Shown here: one piece after another, positions 45,462 through 55,192 of the stretch
Numbering within the stretch: the stretch's first letter is position 1
Layout of the letters: each line of letters starts with the position of its first letter
Origin: CAWINH01 sp963837425
GTDB taxonomy: Bacteria > Chloroflexota > Limnocylindria > QHBO01
Length of the DNA stretch: 64,000 nt
Reading direction: 5' to 3'
Assembly: GCA_963837425.1 (NCBI GenBank)
Contig: CAWINH010000002.1
Location: 618,091-682,090 of the forward strand
Made by a program: the position numbers and the translations under genes
Notes under the pieces: generated by a model
Told to the model about the DNA's origin: nothing
Seen by the model: the letters and a program-made list of their open reading frames with translations, nothing else
The model's database searches: none

Positions 45462-46880
45462 CTACACGTGGATCGCTGCGCCGTCGACCGCCATCGCCGC
45501 CTCGGCCAGAACCTCGGTCAGCGTCGGATGCGCGTGTACGGACATCGCGATCTCCGCGGCCGTTCCCTCGAGCAGACGCGCCAGCGTCGGCTCCGCCAGG
45601 AGGTCCCCCGCGTGCGGGCCGATGAGGTGTGCACCGAGCAGGATACCCGTCTCAGCGTCGGCCACGAGCTTCGCGAACCCGTCCACCTCGCCGACGATCG
45701 TCGCCTTGCCGAGCGCGCGGAACGGGAAGGAACCGGTCTTCACCTCGTGGCCGGCCGCGCGCGCCTCGTCGTCCGTCATGCCCACCGAGGCGATCTGCGG
45801 CCGGCAGAACGTGACGCGCGGCATGAGATCCATGCGGATCGGCTCCGGATCTCGCCCGCCTATCGCCTCCACCGCCACCACTGCCTCGTGGGAGGCGACG
45901 TGCGCAAGGGCGTACCCCGGGACGATGTCCCCGATGGCGTAGAGGTGCGGGACGCCGGTGCGGCAGAACTCATCGACGATGACGTAGCCGCGGTCCATCT
46001 GAAGGCCGTCGATGGCTTCCAGGCCGATGCCCTCGGTGAGCGGTCGCCGGCCGACCGCCACGAGGATGACGTCCGCCTCGAGATTGGTCCGGGCGTCGCC
46101 CTCGCGGGCGGCGATCGAGAAGCGGATGCCGTCATCCGTGCGCTCGATCGACGCCGGGTCGATCGTCGCGGAGGTGTGCATCGCGATGCCCCGCCGCCGG
46201 AAGACGCGTGCCAGCTCCTTGCTGACCTCGGGATCCTCGAGCGGGACGACCCGGTCCAGGAACTCGACGAGCGTCACCTCGGAGCCGAAGTCGCGATACA
46301 GGCTCGCCCATTCGACGCCGATCGCGCCGGCGCCCACGATCGCGACCCGCGCCGGCGCGTCGTTCCGGCGCAGCGCCTCGTCGGAGGTGATGATCCGCTC
46401 GCCGTCCGGCTCGAGGCCGGGGAGCGAACGCGGGGCCGAGCCGGTGGCCAGGATCAGGTCGGTGGCGCTCGCCTCGAGATCGCCGGAGTCTCCGCCGGAG
46501 ACGCGGACGCTGGTCGGGCCGGTGAGGGTGCCCTGTCCGTGCAGCACGGTGATGTTGTTCTTCTTCATGAGGAACTCGACGCCCTTGACGTGCTTCTCGA
46601 CGACGGCATCGCGTCGTGCACCGAGCGCCCCGTAATCGAGCGAGACTCCCTCATGGCCGGCGAGGCCGAACTCCGCTCCCTGCTCGGTGACCCGGTGCAG
46701 CAGATCAGCGGTCTCGAGCAGCGCCTTCGAGGGGATGCAGCCGCGGTTCAGGCACGTCCCGCCCAGTGCATCGCGCTCCACGAGGCCAACCGACATCCCG
46801 AGCTGCGCCGCGCGGATGGCGCCGACGTAGCTCATACCACCACCGAGGATCAGGAGGTCGAAATGTTGTGGGTCGGTCAT
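45462..46880 (-). CDS. lpdA: dihydrolipoyl dehydrogenase (E3)
   Basis: A 472-residue flavoprotein that reoxidises E2 dihydrolipoamide. The disulfide motif is GGTCLNRGCIPSKALL (Cys43, Cys48); the NAD-binding fold is VAIVGAGAIGVEWASL, the second FAD box YAIGDIV and the catalytic base HAHPTLTE. The FAD-binding loop near the start reads GGGMSYVGAI, one residue shorter than the usual GGGPGGYVAAI, so the last Gly of GxGxxG is missing; noted as odd. The ATG at 46880 overlaps the thioesterase stop. Confidence 0.93.
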   Translation of the reverse strand: MTDPQHFDLLILGGGMSYVGAIRAAQLGMSVGLVERDALGGTCLNRGCIPSKALLETADLLHRVTEQGAEFGLAGHEGVSLDYGALGARRDAVVEKHVKGVEFLMKKNNITVLHGQGTLTGPTSVRVSGGDSGDLEASATDLILATGSAPRSLPGLEPDGERIITSDEALRRNDAPARVAIVGAGAIGVEWASLYRDFGSEVTLVEFLDRVVPLEDPEVSKELARVFRRRGIAMHTSATIDPASIERTDDGIRFSIAAREGDARTNLEADVILVAVGRRPLTEGIGLEAIDGLQMDRGYVIVDEFCRTGVPHLYAIGDIVPGYALAHVASHEAVVAVEAIGGRDPEPIRMDLMPRVTFCRPQIASVGMTDDEARAAGHEVKTGSFPFRALGKATIVGEVDGFAKLVADAETGILLGAHLIGPHAGDLLAEPTLARLLEGTAAEIAMSVHAHPTLTEVLAEAAMAVDGAAIHV

Positions 46881-47320
46881 GAATCTCCTCGTGGCGGCCG
46901 ATCCAGGGATCGACCCTCGTACGCGGCCAGTCGCCCGCGCCAATCGTCCGGGACCGGCATGGGACGCGCTGCGCCATAGTCGTACGCGACGAGCACCGAC
47001 GCCACCCGGGCGAGCTCGCGTCCGTCGCCAGACGACCTCAACCGATGCGCCATGCCGATGCTCGTGCTACCGAGCCACTCGACCCGGCTGCCGACATCGA
47101 TCGTATCGTCGAGCATGATCGGCGAGCGGAAGTCGATATGCAGCATGCCAAGGATCAGGGGCATGCGGCCCACCGGATCGGCTTCCAGCACCTCGGTGAG
47201 ATAGCGGATCCGGGCCTGCTCTGCATACGTCGCGAAGATCGCGTTGTTCACGTGGCCGAACGCGTCGATGTCGCGGAAACGCACTTCGATGCGCGTCCGG
47301 TGGCGGAAATCATCGGTCAC
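46877..47320 (-). CDS. hotdog-fold acyl-CoA thioesterase (4HBT/YbgC-like)
   Basis: A 147-residue protein starting at a GTG. EVRFRDIDAFGHVNNAIF is the 4HBT motif with the catalytic Asp of the YbgC/FcbC group. TAGAAT lies 9 bases before the start codon. It heads the 2-oxoacid dehydrogenase operon and its stop overlaps the lpdA start (46877-46880), so a role in releasing acyl groups made by the complex is plausible. The acyl substrate is unknown. Confidence 0.88.
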   Translation of the reverse strand: MTDDFRHRTRIEVRFRDIDAFGHVNNAIFATYAEQARIRYLTEVLEADPVGRMPLILGMLHIDFRSPIMLDDTIDVGSRVEWLGSTSIGMAHRLRSSGDGRELARVASVLVAYDYGAARPMPVPDDWRGRLAAYEGRSLDRPPRGDS

Positions 47321-47329
47321 GGGAAGCCG

Positions 47330-47335
47330 ATTCTA
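47330..47335 (-). promoter_or_regulatory. -10 hexamer TAGAAT for the dehydrogenase operon
   Basis: Minus-strand TAGAAT ends 9 bases before the GTG at 47320; close to the spacing of a leaderless start. Confidence 0.4.
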
Positions 47336-47345
47336 CAGGCCCGCG

Positions 47346-48512
47346 TCAGAGGGCTTCAGCGGCGCGGGCCACGAGCGTCGCCAGCAGCTCGATCCGCGGC
47401 CCGACCGACGCAAGATCCAGCCACTCGTCGGCGGAGTGATCGTCGCCGCCGATCGGCCCCAGCCCGTCGAGGGTCGTGAGCCCGGCGGCGGCCGTCGTGT
47501 TCGCGTCGCCGGCACCGCCGGTGGCCGCGTCGCGGAGTGCGAACCCCAGCCCGGCGGCGATGCTGATCGCGAGCTCCGCGACCCGCGCGTTCGCCGGCGT
47601 CTTTTCCATGGGCGGATGGCTGGCCGTGCGCCGGACCTCGGTCGTCACGCCCGCGACGCGCGGTGCGGCGGCTACCGCCTCCACCGCCGAGATCGCGACC
47701 TCGAACACCGCCGCGTGCGCCGCTCGCAGATCGACCTCCAGCTCGCATTCGGCGGGAACCACGTTCGGCCGGCTGCCGCCGCGAATGGCACCGACGTTCA
47801 CGGTGACGTCGGGCCAGCGCCCGTTCAGCGCGTGGAGGGCAAGGACCTGGTGCGCCGCCTCGACGATCGCGCTGCGTCCCTTCTCCGGCTCGATGCCGGC
47901 GTGCGCGGCGCGCCCCGAAATCCGGAGCTCGAGGTCGGCGACGCCCTTGCGAGCGGAGACGATGTCGCCGTTGGCGCGCGCGCACTCGAGGACCAGGGCC
48001 AAGTCGTGCTCGGCTGCCAGCGCGCGGATGAGCGGCGTCGAGAAGGGGGACCCGATCTCCTCGTCGGGGTTCGCGACGAACGTGACCGATGGTCGCCCGC
48101 CCGCCTCGCGCAGCGCGGCGAGCGCGTGGAGGCCGGCCAGCAGGCCGCCCTTCATGTCGCTCACCCCCGGCCCGAACGCGCGGTCTCCGGTGCGCCGGTA
48201 GGGACGCGCCACCGCGGTACCAGCCTCGAAGACGGTGTCCATGTGGCCGATGAGAAGGAGTCGCGGCCCGTCCCCTGGGAGGTGACCCACGACCAGGTCC
48301 CCGAGGCGCGAGTCATCCGCGCCGGGGTCATGAGCACGCCGCTCGACCGTAGCGCCCATCTCGCTCAGGGCGGCCTCCACCAGGTCGGCGATCCGGTTCA
48401 CGCCGTCCGGGGTGTAGGACCCGGAGTCGACGTTCACCATCTCACGGAGCTCGCGCTCGTAGCGATCGAGGCGCGCGAGGACCGCGTCATGAAGCGTCGA
48501 CGGGGGCGGCAT
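47346..48512 (-). CDS. M20-family metallopeptidase
   Basis: A 388-residue di-zinc peptidase. Metal-binding blocks: LIGHMDTV, GVSDMKGGL (bridging Asp), NPDEEIGSP (Glu pair) and the dimerisation-domain motif GRAAHAG; late HS in GGDDHSADEW. The closest family type is carboxypeptidase G2/ArgE/DapE-like. The gene is divergent from, and 24 bases from, the CphA-like Mur ligase and next to cyanophycin genes, so it could hydrolyse beta-Asp-Arg or another cyanophycin-derived peptide; that is inference. Confidence 0.88.
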   Translation of the reverse strand: MPPPSTLHDAVLARLDRYERELREMVNVDSGSYTPDGVNRIADLVEAALSEMGATVERRAHDPGADDSRLGDLVVGHLPGDGPRLLLIGHMDTVFEAGTAVARPYRRTGDRAFGPGVSDMKGGLLAGLHALAALREAGGRPSVTFVANPDEEIGSPFSTPLIRALAAEHDLALVLECARANGDIVSARKGVADLELRISGRAAHAGIEPEKGRSAIVEAAHQVLALHALNGRWPDVTVNVGAIRGGSRPNVVPAECELEVDLRAAHAAVFEVAISAVEAVAAAPRVAGVTTEVRRTASHPPMEKTPANARVAELAISIAAGLGFALRDAATGGAGDANTTAAAGLTTLDGLGPIGGDDHSADEWLDLASVGPRIELLATLVARAAEAL

Positions 48513-48521
48513 GGGCGCGTG

Positions 48522-48529
48522 AGTATACT
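48522..48529. promoter_or_regulatory. palindromic -10 element shared by two divergent genes
   Basis: AGTATACT reads the same on both strands, so TATACT faces the ATG at 48537 (7 bases away) and the ATG at 48512 (9 bases away). Both mRNAs would start at or beside the start codon. The start codons are only 24 bases apart, so each promoter's -35 region must lie within the other gene. Confidence 0.65.
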
Positions 48530-48536
48530 GCCCGCC

Positions 48537-50153
48537 ATGCCCGAAGGCCCGCAGTCGGGAGCCGATGTCGAGCTGCTCGAGCTGCGCGTGCTGGACGGTC
48601 CGAACCGGTTCTTCGCCGTCCCCGCCGTGAAGCTCGAGTTCGGCGCCGAACGCCGGGGCGCGGCCGCCGAGGTGGCGCAGGTCGCCGGCGAGGCAGTCCG
48701 GGCAATGCACCGCGCCCTCGACCTCCGGCCCCCGCGCATCACCCGCCGCGACTCGGTCGACGGCATGCGCGCGGTCGTGGCCTTTCCGTGGCGGCGCCGG
48801 GCGATCTCCCAGGCGGTCGCGGCCGCCGCTGCGCGCGTCGCGCTCGGGACGTCGACCGAGCGTCGAGAGCTGCGAGGACTGCGGGCGACAGCGGCCGGCC
48901 CGCTCTCGACGCTGCCCCGGCCGCGGATCCCGGTCGTGGCGATCACCGGGACGAACGGGAAGAGCACCACGACCCGTCTCGTCGCGCACATCGCGCAACG
49001 GGCCGGACTGCGTGTCGGCATGACGAACTCGGACGGGATCTACCTCGACGGGCGACTTGCCGAGGCGGGTGACTGGACCGGCTTCGGCGGGGCGGGGCGG
49101 GTCCTGGCCGAAGGCGGGCTGGACGTCGCGGTGCTCGAGACAGCCCGTGGCGGGATCCTGCTGCGCGGGATCGGCTATGCGGCGAACGACGTGGCGGTCG
49201 TGACCAACGTGAGCGCGGACCACCTTGGGCTGCAGGGGATCGACACCCTCGAGGAACTGGCGGAGGTGAAGGGGGCGATCGTGCGCATCACCCGGCGATC
49301 CGGCTGGACGGTGCTCAACGCCGAGGATCCGCTCGTGTGGGCGATGCGGCGTCAAACGCGAGCCGGCTGGTACGCCTTCTCGCTCGACCCCGACCTGCCG
49401 CAGGTGACCGAGGCGCTGGATCGCGGAGGCCGTGCGGCGGTCCTGCGCGACGGCCGGCTGGTCCTTCTGCGTGCGGGTCGACGGCCGGTCAGCCTCGCGC
49501 TCGCGGAAGAGCTGCCGGTCACCTTTGCGGGGCTGTCGCGCTACAACGTCGCAAACGCGCTCGCCGCCGCGGCGGCGGCGGACGCGCTCGGTGTGCCGTC
49601 GGCGCGGATCTCGAGCGGCCTGCGGAGCTTCGTCCAGGACTCGGACGGGAACCCCGGCCGCCTCAACCTCTACGAGCGCAAGGGCGTGTACGTCCTGGTC
49701 GATTTCGCCCATAACCCCGCGGGCCTGGCCGGGCTGCTCGATGTCTGCCGTGCCACCGCGGCGGCGGGGAGCGGGCGCCGCGGTCGCGTGCGCCTGGCGA
49801 TGGGAACGGCGGGGGACCGGACCGATGACATTCTCCGCGAGCTCGGCGTCCTTGCCGGACGGGGCGCGGACGACCTCCTCATCGCGGAGAAGCTGGGCTA
49901 TCTCCGCGGCCGCGACCGATCCGGGATGAACGCGCTGCTTCGCGAGGGCGCGGCCGCAGGCGGGTACCGTGGCACGATCGAGGCCGAACCGAATGAGCTG
50001 ACGGCGCTCCAGCGGTTGCTGGGCCGTGCCCGCCGTGGCGACGTCTGCGCCGTGATGAGCCACGCCGAGCGTGCCGCGATCTTCGCCTGGCTCCCGGCGA
50101 ACGGGTTCGCGCCGGTCCCGCCCGAGCGTCTGCGACAGATCCTCTCCGGCTAG
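48537..50153 (+). CDS. CphA-like Mur ligase lacking the ATP-grasp domain
   Basis: A 538-residue protein. Residues 10-115 (DGPNRFFAVPAVKLEF and GMRAVVAFPW) resemble the N-terminal domain of cyanophycin synthetase; then, without the ATP-grasp part of CphA, the Mur ligase starts: VVAITGTNGKSTTTRLVAHI (P-loop), NVSADHLGLQGIDTLEEL, LNAEDPLVWAM, YNVANALAAAAAA and VLVDFAHNP. The same blocks occur in the CphA gene that follows in the opposite direction. It may add one amino acid to a cyanophycin-like acceptor or have a related ligase activity. The stops of the two genes overlap by 4 bases. Confidence 0.82.
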   Translation: MPEGPQSGADVELLELRVLDGPNRFFAVPAVKLEFGAERRGAAAEVAQVAGEAVRAMHRALDLRPPRITRRDSVDGMRAVVAFPWRRRAISQAVAAAAARVALGTSTERRELRGLRATAAGPLSTLPRPRIPVVAITGTNGKSTTTRLVAHIAQRAGLRVGMTNSDGIYLDGRLAEAGDWTGFGGAGRVLAEGGLDVAVLETARGGILLRGIGYAANDVAVVTNVSADHLGLQGIDTLEELAEVKGAIVRITRRSGWTVLNAEDPLVWAMRRQTRAGWYAFSLDPDLPQVTEALDRGGRAAVLRDGRLVLLRAGRRPVSLALAEELPVTFAGLSRYNVANALAAAAAADALGVPSARISSGLRSFVQDSDGNPGRLNLYERKGVYVLVDFAHNPAGLAGLLDVCRATAAAGSGRRGRVRLAMGTAGDRTDDILRELGVLAGRGADDLLIAEKLGYLRGRDRSGMNALLREGAAAGGYRGTIEAEPNELTALQRLLGRARRGDVCAVMSHAERAAIFAWLPANGFAPVPPERLRQILSG

Positions 50154-52987
50154 TCGGGCTCGTCTCCAGGGTCGCCGAGGTCGGTGACCGCGCGCATTCC
50201 GGTCCCCGCCGTGCTGGCGGCGCCGTGCTGGCGCCGCTGGAGCTCCTTCCACACTTCATTGGGGTGGTCCACGCAGACCACCAGCAGGTCGCCGTCCCGT
50301 CCGCGATCGAGGGCGTGTCGCGTGGCGTCGAGCTCATCGAGGACGATTTCCACCTCGCCGCACCGCGCGCCGTCCGCCATCGCCCCGCGCACGCCGCGCT
50401 CGATCAGCGCCGCGGTCTCGCCTCGCGGGCGGCCCCGGGCGTTCGCATCCTCGCGCACCACGATGCTGTCGAAGTGGTGCGCAGCGACGCGGCCGAGCTC
50501 CACGATGTCGACGTCGCGCCGGTCGCCGGCGGTCGCGACGACCGCCATGAGCCGGCCGCTGACCAATGGGCGGCTGCCGCCCGCAGTGGGTTGCGCCAGG
50601 GCGTTCGCGAACGACCCGAGCGCCTCGAGAGCCGGCGGATTGTGCGCGTAGTCCACGATCACGCGACAGCCATCCAGCTCGAACATGTTCAGCCGACCCG
50701 GGGCCATGAAGTAGCTCGTCGTGAAGGTTCGCAGCCCCTGCCGAATGTCATGGAGGTGCGCGCCCGCTGCCCAGGCCGCCGCCGCGGCGGCGAGCGCGTT
50801 CTGAACGTTCATCCGGGCTCGACCCTCGAAGGTCGCGGGCAGCAGGTGCGTCCAGACCAGCGGCATGTTCTTCCGCCCGTGGCGAAGGACGATCATCTCG
50901 CCGTTTCGTCCCTCCTCGAGCGTGACCGCCCGGCGACCGCGGGACGCCTGACGCCGGATCAGCTCGTTGTCCGGATCCATGCTGAAGTAGATCACCGATC
51001 CCGAGCAGTGACGGGCCATGCCGGCCACCAGCGGATCGTCGGCGTTGAGGACGGCCGTCCCCGAGCGGGGCACGGCCTCCACCACGACCTGCTTGACGGC
51101 CGCCAGCTGGCGCATGGAGGTGATGCCGCCGAGGCCGAGGTGGTCGCCGCTGATGTTCAGGACCACCGCGACGTCGTTGCGCTGGTAGCCGAGCCCCTCG
51201 CGGAGAATGCCGCCGCGCGCGACCTCGAAGACCGCGAAGTCGACCCGCGGGTTCTGCAGCACGGTCGAGGCTGAGCGCGGGCCGCTCATGTCGCCTCGCC
51301 GCATGAGCCGGCCGTCGACGAAGATCCCGTCGGTGCTGGTCATGCCGACCTTGCGGCCCATGCCCTTCATGATGTGGGTGACCATCCGCGCGGTCGTCGT
51401 CTTGCCGTTCGTGCCGGTGACCGCGACGATCGGGATTCGCGACGGGGATCCGGGCGGGAAGAGCATGTCGAGGACCGGCTTGGCGACGTACTGCGGCTCG
51501 CCCTCGGTCGGGATTGGTGTGCATTCGGAAGCCCGGTGCGGCGTTGACCTCCACGACTCCACCGCCGGTCTCCCGCACCGGCACCCCGATGTCCGGGCAG
51601 ATGACGTCGATGCCCGCGATGTCGAGGCCCACGACCCGCGCCGCCTGCTCGGCCATCTCGGCGTTGTCTGGATGGATCTCCTCGGTCCGGTCGATGCTGA
51701 TGCCGCCGGTCGACATGTTGCCGGTCCGCTTCAGAAAGACGCGCACGCCGTGGGGCGGGACGTCGCTCAGCTCGTAGTCCCTGCTCGCGCGCATAGGCGA
51801 TCGACTCTTCGTCGACCTTGATCCGGGTCAGAACCTTCTCGTGGCCGATCCCGCGGCGGGGGTCGGCGTTCGTGATCTCGACGAGCTCCGCAACGGAGTG
51901 CTCACCGTCGCCAACGACGTGCGCCGGGACGCGCTGGGCCACGGCCCGCAGCACGCCGTCGATGACCAGGCAGCGATAGTCGTTTCCGGCCAGGAAGCTC
52001 TCGACGACCACGCCTCCGCCTCGCGACTCGCCGCGGGCGAAATCGTAGGCGGCGCGGACGCCGGCCTCGTCGCCGAGGTTGAGCCCAACCCCGCGACCGT
52101 GGTTGCCATCGAGGGGCTTGACGGCAACCGGAAAGCCGATGGACGCCGCGGCGGCCGCGGCGCTGTCGGCGGAGCGCACGACCTCGGAGTGCGGGACCGG
52201 GACTCCGGTGGCCGCCAGCAGCTTGTTCGTCAGCTTCTTGTCCGACGCGATGTCCACTCCGAGCGAGCTGGTCTGGCTGGTCATCGTGGCCCGGATGCGT
52301 TGCTGGTGGACGCCATGCCCGAGCTGTACGAGCGACTGCTCGTTGAGCCGGATCCAGGGGATGTCGCGGAGGGCGGCCTCGTCGAGGAGGGCCTGGGTCG
52401 AGGGGCCAAAGGCCGCTCGCTCGGCGAGGAGGACGAGCTGCTCGAACGCATCGGCGAAGTCGAATCCCGCTTCGGGGCTGACGAGGTGGTTGACGATCCT
52501 GACCGCCAACCGGCCGGCGGCAAGCCCCACGCTCTCCTCGCCGAAGCTGTAGACGACGTGGTAGCGGCCCGGGCTCACCGGTACTCCGCGTCTTGCCGCG
52601 CCCCACCTCGGTTCCCGCGTCGCGCTGCAGCTGGAGCGCGATGTGCTCGGCAACGTGCCCGAGCCAGGTCCCCTCCCGCAGCCGCCCCGCGAAGCCGCCC
52701 ACCTTGCCGGTGCCGCAGGAGTGGTCGGCGAGGCCGGGCAGCAGCTCGAGGAGGCGGTCGACGAAGCCGGGGATCGTGTTCGACGGGAAACTCCTCGAGG
52801 ACCCCGAGGTCGACGACGAGCTTGATCGCGGGCTCGTAGCTCCAGTAATTCGGGCCGCGGTAGACGCGCGTCTCGACGATCCGCAGCTCCGGCGCGGGCT
52901 TCTTCCGGCTGCGCCCGGTCCGAGCCTTTGCGCGCGGCGCTGAGCGGCGTCGGCCCGGGATCTGCGCGGCCGTGCGACCCTGGTCAC
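50150..52987 (-). CDS. cphA: cyanophycin synthetase (about four frameshifts)
   Basis: About 945 residues, as expected, in several frames. N-terminal domain RGPNYWSYEPAIKLVV, EFPSNTIPGFVDRLLELLP and GHVAEHIALQLQ; ATP-grasp domain with SDKKLTNKLLAATGVPVP and GFPVAVKPLDGNHGRGVGLN; Mur ligase with VAVTGTNGKTTTARM, NISGDHLGLGG and VDYAHNPPAL. Breaks near 52800, 52600, 51790 and 51530. It makes multi-L-arginyl-poly-L-aspartate: the ATP-grasp part adds Asp and the Mur part adds Arg. The GTG at 52987 overlaps the cyanophycinase stop, so synthetase and hydrolase are coupled. Confidence 0.88.
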
Positions 52988-53976
52988 TCGCTCGCCTCCT
53001 CGTGGCGCTGAGCGCGGACCGCCCGGCGTCGTGCGCGCTCGGGCGCCGTGTCGTCTGCGCCCTCGGCCGCGACGCGCCGGATCAGGCGCCTGGTCCGCTC
53101 GGAGGCGGACTGCATCTGCCGGAGCTCTCGCTCGCTGGCGGAAACCGGCCGCAGCGGGGCCAGCAGCCGGCGCCTGCGCAGGTCGAATCGGTAGCCGGAG
53201 GGGATCGAGTGCAGGATGACGCCGGAGACCATGATCGGCCGGTGACGCTTCACCTCGTAGGCATCGGTCTGCAGGCGCGCGGGATCGAGGATCGTCACCG
53301 ACCCCTTGCCGAGCACCTCGCCGATGCTCGCCGGGCTGACGAGCAGCGCGGTGTCCTCGTCGATGCCGATCCCGAGCAGCGAGGGCGACTGGGCGATGAG
53401 CGCCAGCAGTCGCCCGAGCCGATGGCGCTCCTCGAAATGCTGGTCGACGATCACTCCCGGGCAGCAGCCCGAGCCCGGCGCTCATCTGCGTCATGCGCTG
53501 CTTCGGCGTTGCGCCGCTCGTGCCAAACGCGACCATGTGCTCGCTGATGGCCGATGCTCCGGCGCTCGTGCCGGCGACGATCGCCCCGTGCCGATGGCGC
53601 TCGGCAATGACTCGACCCGAGTCCGGTCCCGCCGATGACGCTCGAGAGGCGGAGCTGGTTGCCGCCGGTCATGAAGATCGCCGGTCGCGTCGGCGACCGC
53701 CGCGACGACGTCGGCCCGTTGGCCTCCTCGCGGGACAACGGCCGGAGCCCACGGACGTCCGGGATGCCGAGCTGGCCGAAGATCGACTGATACAGCTCGG
53801 TCGCCTCGTCACCGAGGGACGAGGCGGTCGAGATGACCGCAACCCGGCCCGTCTGCGCCGCCGGCCAGCGCGGCGAAGCGCGTGAGGATCTGGCGATGCC
53901 GGAGCTTGTCCTCGGCGCCTCCGATGAGGAGCAGGTGACCGGCACGCGAGGTCGGAGGGCGAGGGCTTGCGACCAT
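52984..53976 (-). CDS. cphB: cyanophycinase (frameshifted)
   Basis: S51-type serine peptidase that cuts cyanophycin to beta-Asp-Arg dipeptides. Pieces read GHLLLIGGAEDKLRHRQILT, VAVISTASS, IFMTGGNQLRLSSVIGGTGL, a GTSAGA nucleophile block (near 53560), MVAFGTSGATPKQRMTQMSA, DQHFEERHRLGRLLAL and GIGIDEDTALL, then an Arg-rich tail of about 60 residues that is longer than usual. At least four indels occur between 53450 and 53900. The start is ATG 53976 or 53991; TATGCT overlapping the latter may be the -10. Confidence 0.83.
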
Positions 53977-54023
53977 CGTGCCCGGCAGCATACCAATGCT
54001 GGGTCGCGAGGCCAGCGCTCCGC

Positions 54024-54029
54024 TAGACT
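54024..54029 (+). promoter_or_regulatory. -10 hexamer TAGACT for the J-domain gene
   Basis: TAGACT ends 7 bases before the ATG at 54037, consistent with a leaderless mRNA. Confidence 0.5.
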
Positions 54030-54036
54030 CGATCGG

Positions 54037-55192
54037 ATGGAGGAGCGCGCGGCACCCGAATCGCTGCGAACCGAGATGCGCGACTACTACGCCATCCTCG
54101 GCGCCGAGCCCTCGTCGACCGTCGCCGAGCTGCGCGCGGCGTTCCGCGACGCGGTGCTGCGGCACCATCCGGATCGCAGCCCGACCGGCGCCCTGGCGAC
54201 CCGGCGCACGTCGATCCTCAATCGCGCATGGGGCGAGCTGCGCGACCCCGTGCGCAGGCTCCACTACGACCATGCCCTCGAGGCCGGCTCGGCGGCGCTG
54301 CTCCCGTGGCCGCTCGAGCCCCACGAGGCGGCGGTGCCGCCCCGCCGCGTGCGACCGCGACCCGAGGCCGCCGCCACGAGCCGCTGGCACATGCCGCAGT
54401 GGCGATCGGTGGCCGGGTTCCGGGTTCCGGCGGACGTCTTCCTGGCGGGCCCCGCGGCCCAGCATGCGTGGATCGTCAGCCATCACGTGGCCGGCGAGGA
54501 CTGGCGCGACCACAACGAGGTCTACTGGCTGCGCTACGCGGCCGGCTACTACCGCGGACGGAACCTCGTCGACGACTGGGTCGGGGCCCTCGAGCGCCTC
54601 GTCGACCTCGACCGCACGTATGAAACGCTCGTGCAGGCCGATCTGCGAGCGGCCTACGTGGCGACCGGGCAGCAGCTCCGCGGCGTCGCCGTCCTCCGGG
54701 AGGTCGCCGAGCGGTATCCGGCCGGCACGCTGCAGCGCAGGTGGGTCGACCGCGAGCTGCGAGCGCTCCTCGGCGATTTCCGCGACCGCCGCGTTCGCCG
54801 CGGCTCGGCCGAGGATCGCGCCGAGGCCGCCGAGCTCCTGCTGAACTACCTCGAGGCGCTCGACATGGAGCCGTCGTTCACCGACGTCCGGGCCGCGATC
54901 CTGGCGCACCGCCGCGCCGGCCACCCGGGACGCGCCGCCGAGCTCGCTCGAGCGGGTCGTCAGCCAGCCGCCGGGTGACCCCGCCCGCTGGTTCAGCATC
55001 GTGCAGCTCCTCACCGAGGCCGGGCAGCTCGAGCGTGCCTCGCGGCTGCTGGCCGAGATCGCCCGCGGCGATCACCCCGAGGCGCTCGATCGTCGGCGGA
55101 TCGCGGGCGACCCCGCGCGGCGCATTGCCGCGGCGCGCACGCGGCTGGCACGCGCGCGCGAGCGGGCCGCCGCCGCGTCCGCGGCGTCATGA
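54037..55192 (+). CDS. J-domain protein with long helical-repeat C-terminus (one frameshift)
   Basis: About 385 residues. The J domain spans 17-80 with HPD at 44-46. After a basic linker and a short domain (RVPADVFLAGPAAQHAW) come helices with TPR-like pacing (GALERLVDLDRTYETLVQAD, ATGQQLRGVAVLREVAER, then LLTEAGQLERASRLLAEIA). A break near 54955 joins the main frame to the last 80 residues. It is divergent from cphB by 60 bases and its stop overlaps the start of hisC. It would bring DnaK to a client; a link with cyanophycin granules is only suggested by position. Confidence 0.75.

Noticed and set aside
45441..46979. 512-residue plus-strand open frame
   Set aside because: Antisense shadow of lpdA, with no recognisable domain.
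47346..50252. 968-residue minus-strand open frame
   Set aside because: Only the part below 48512 is the M20 peptidase; the rest is antisense to the intact Mur ligase.
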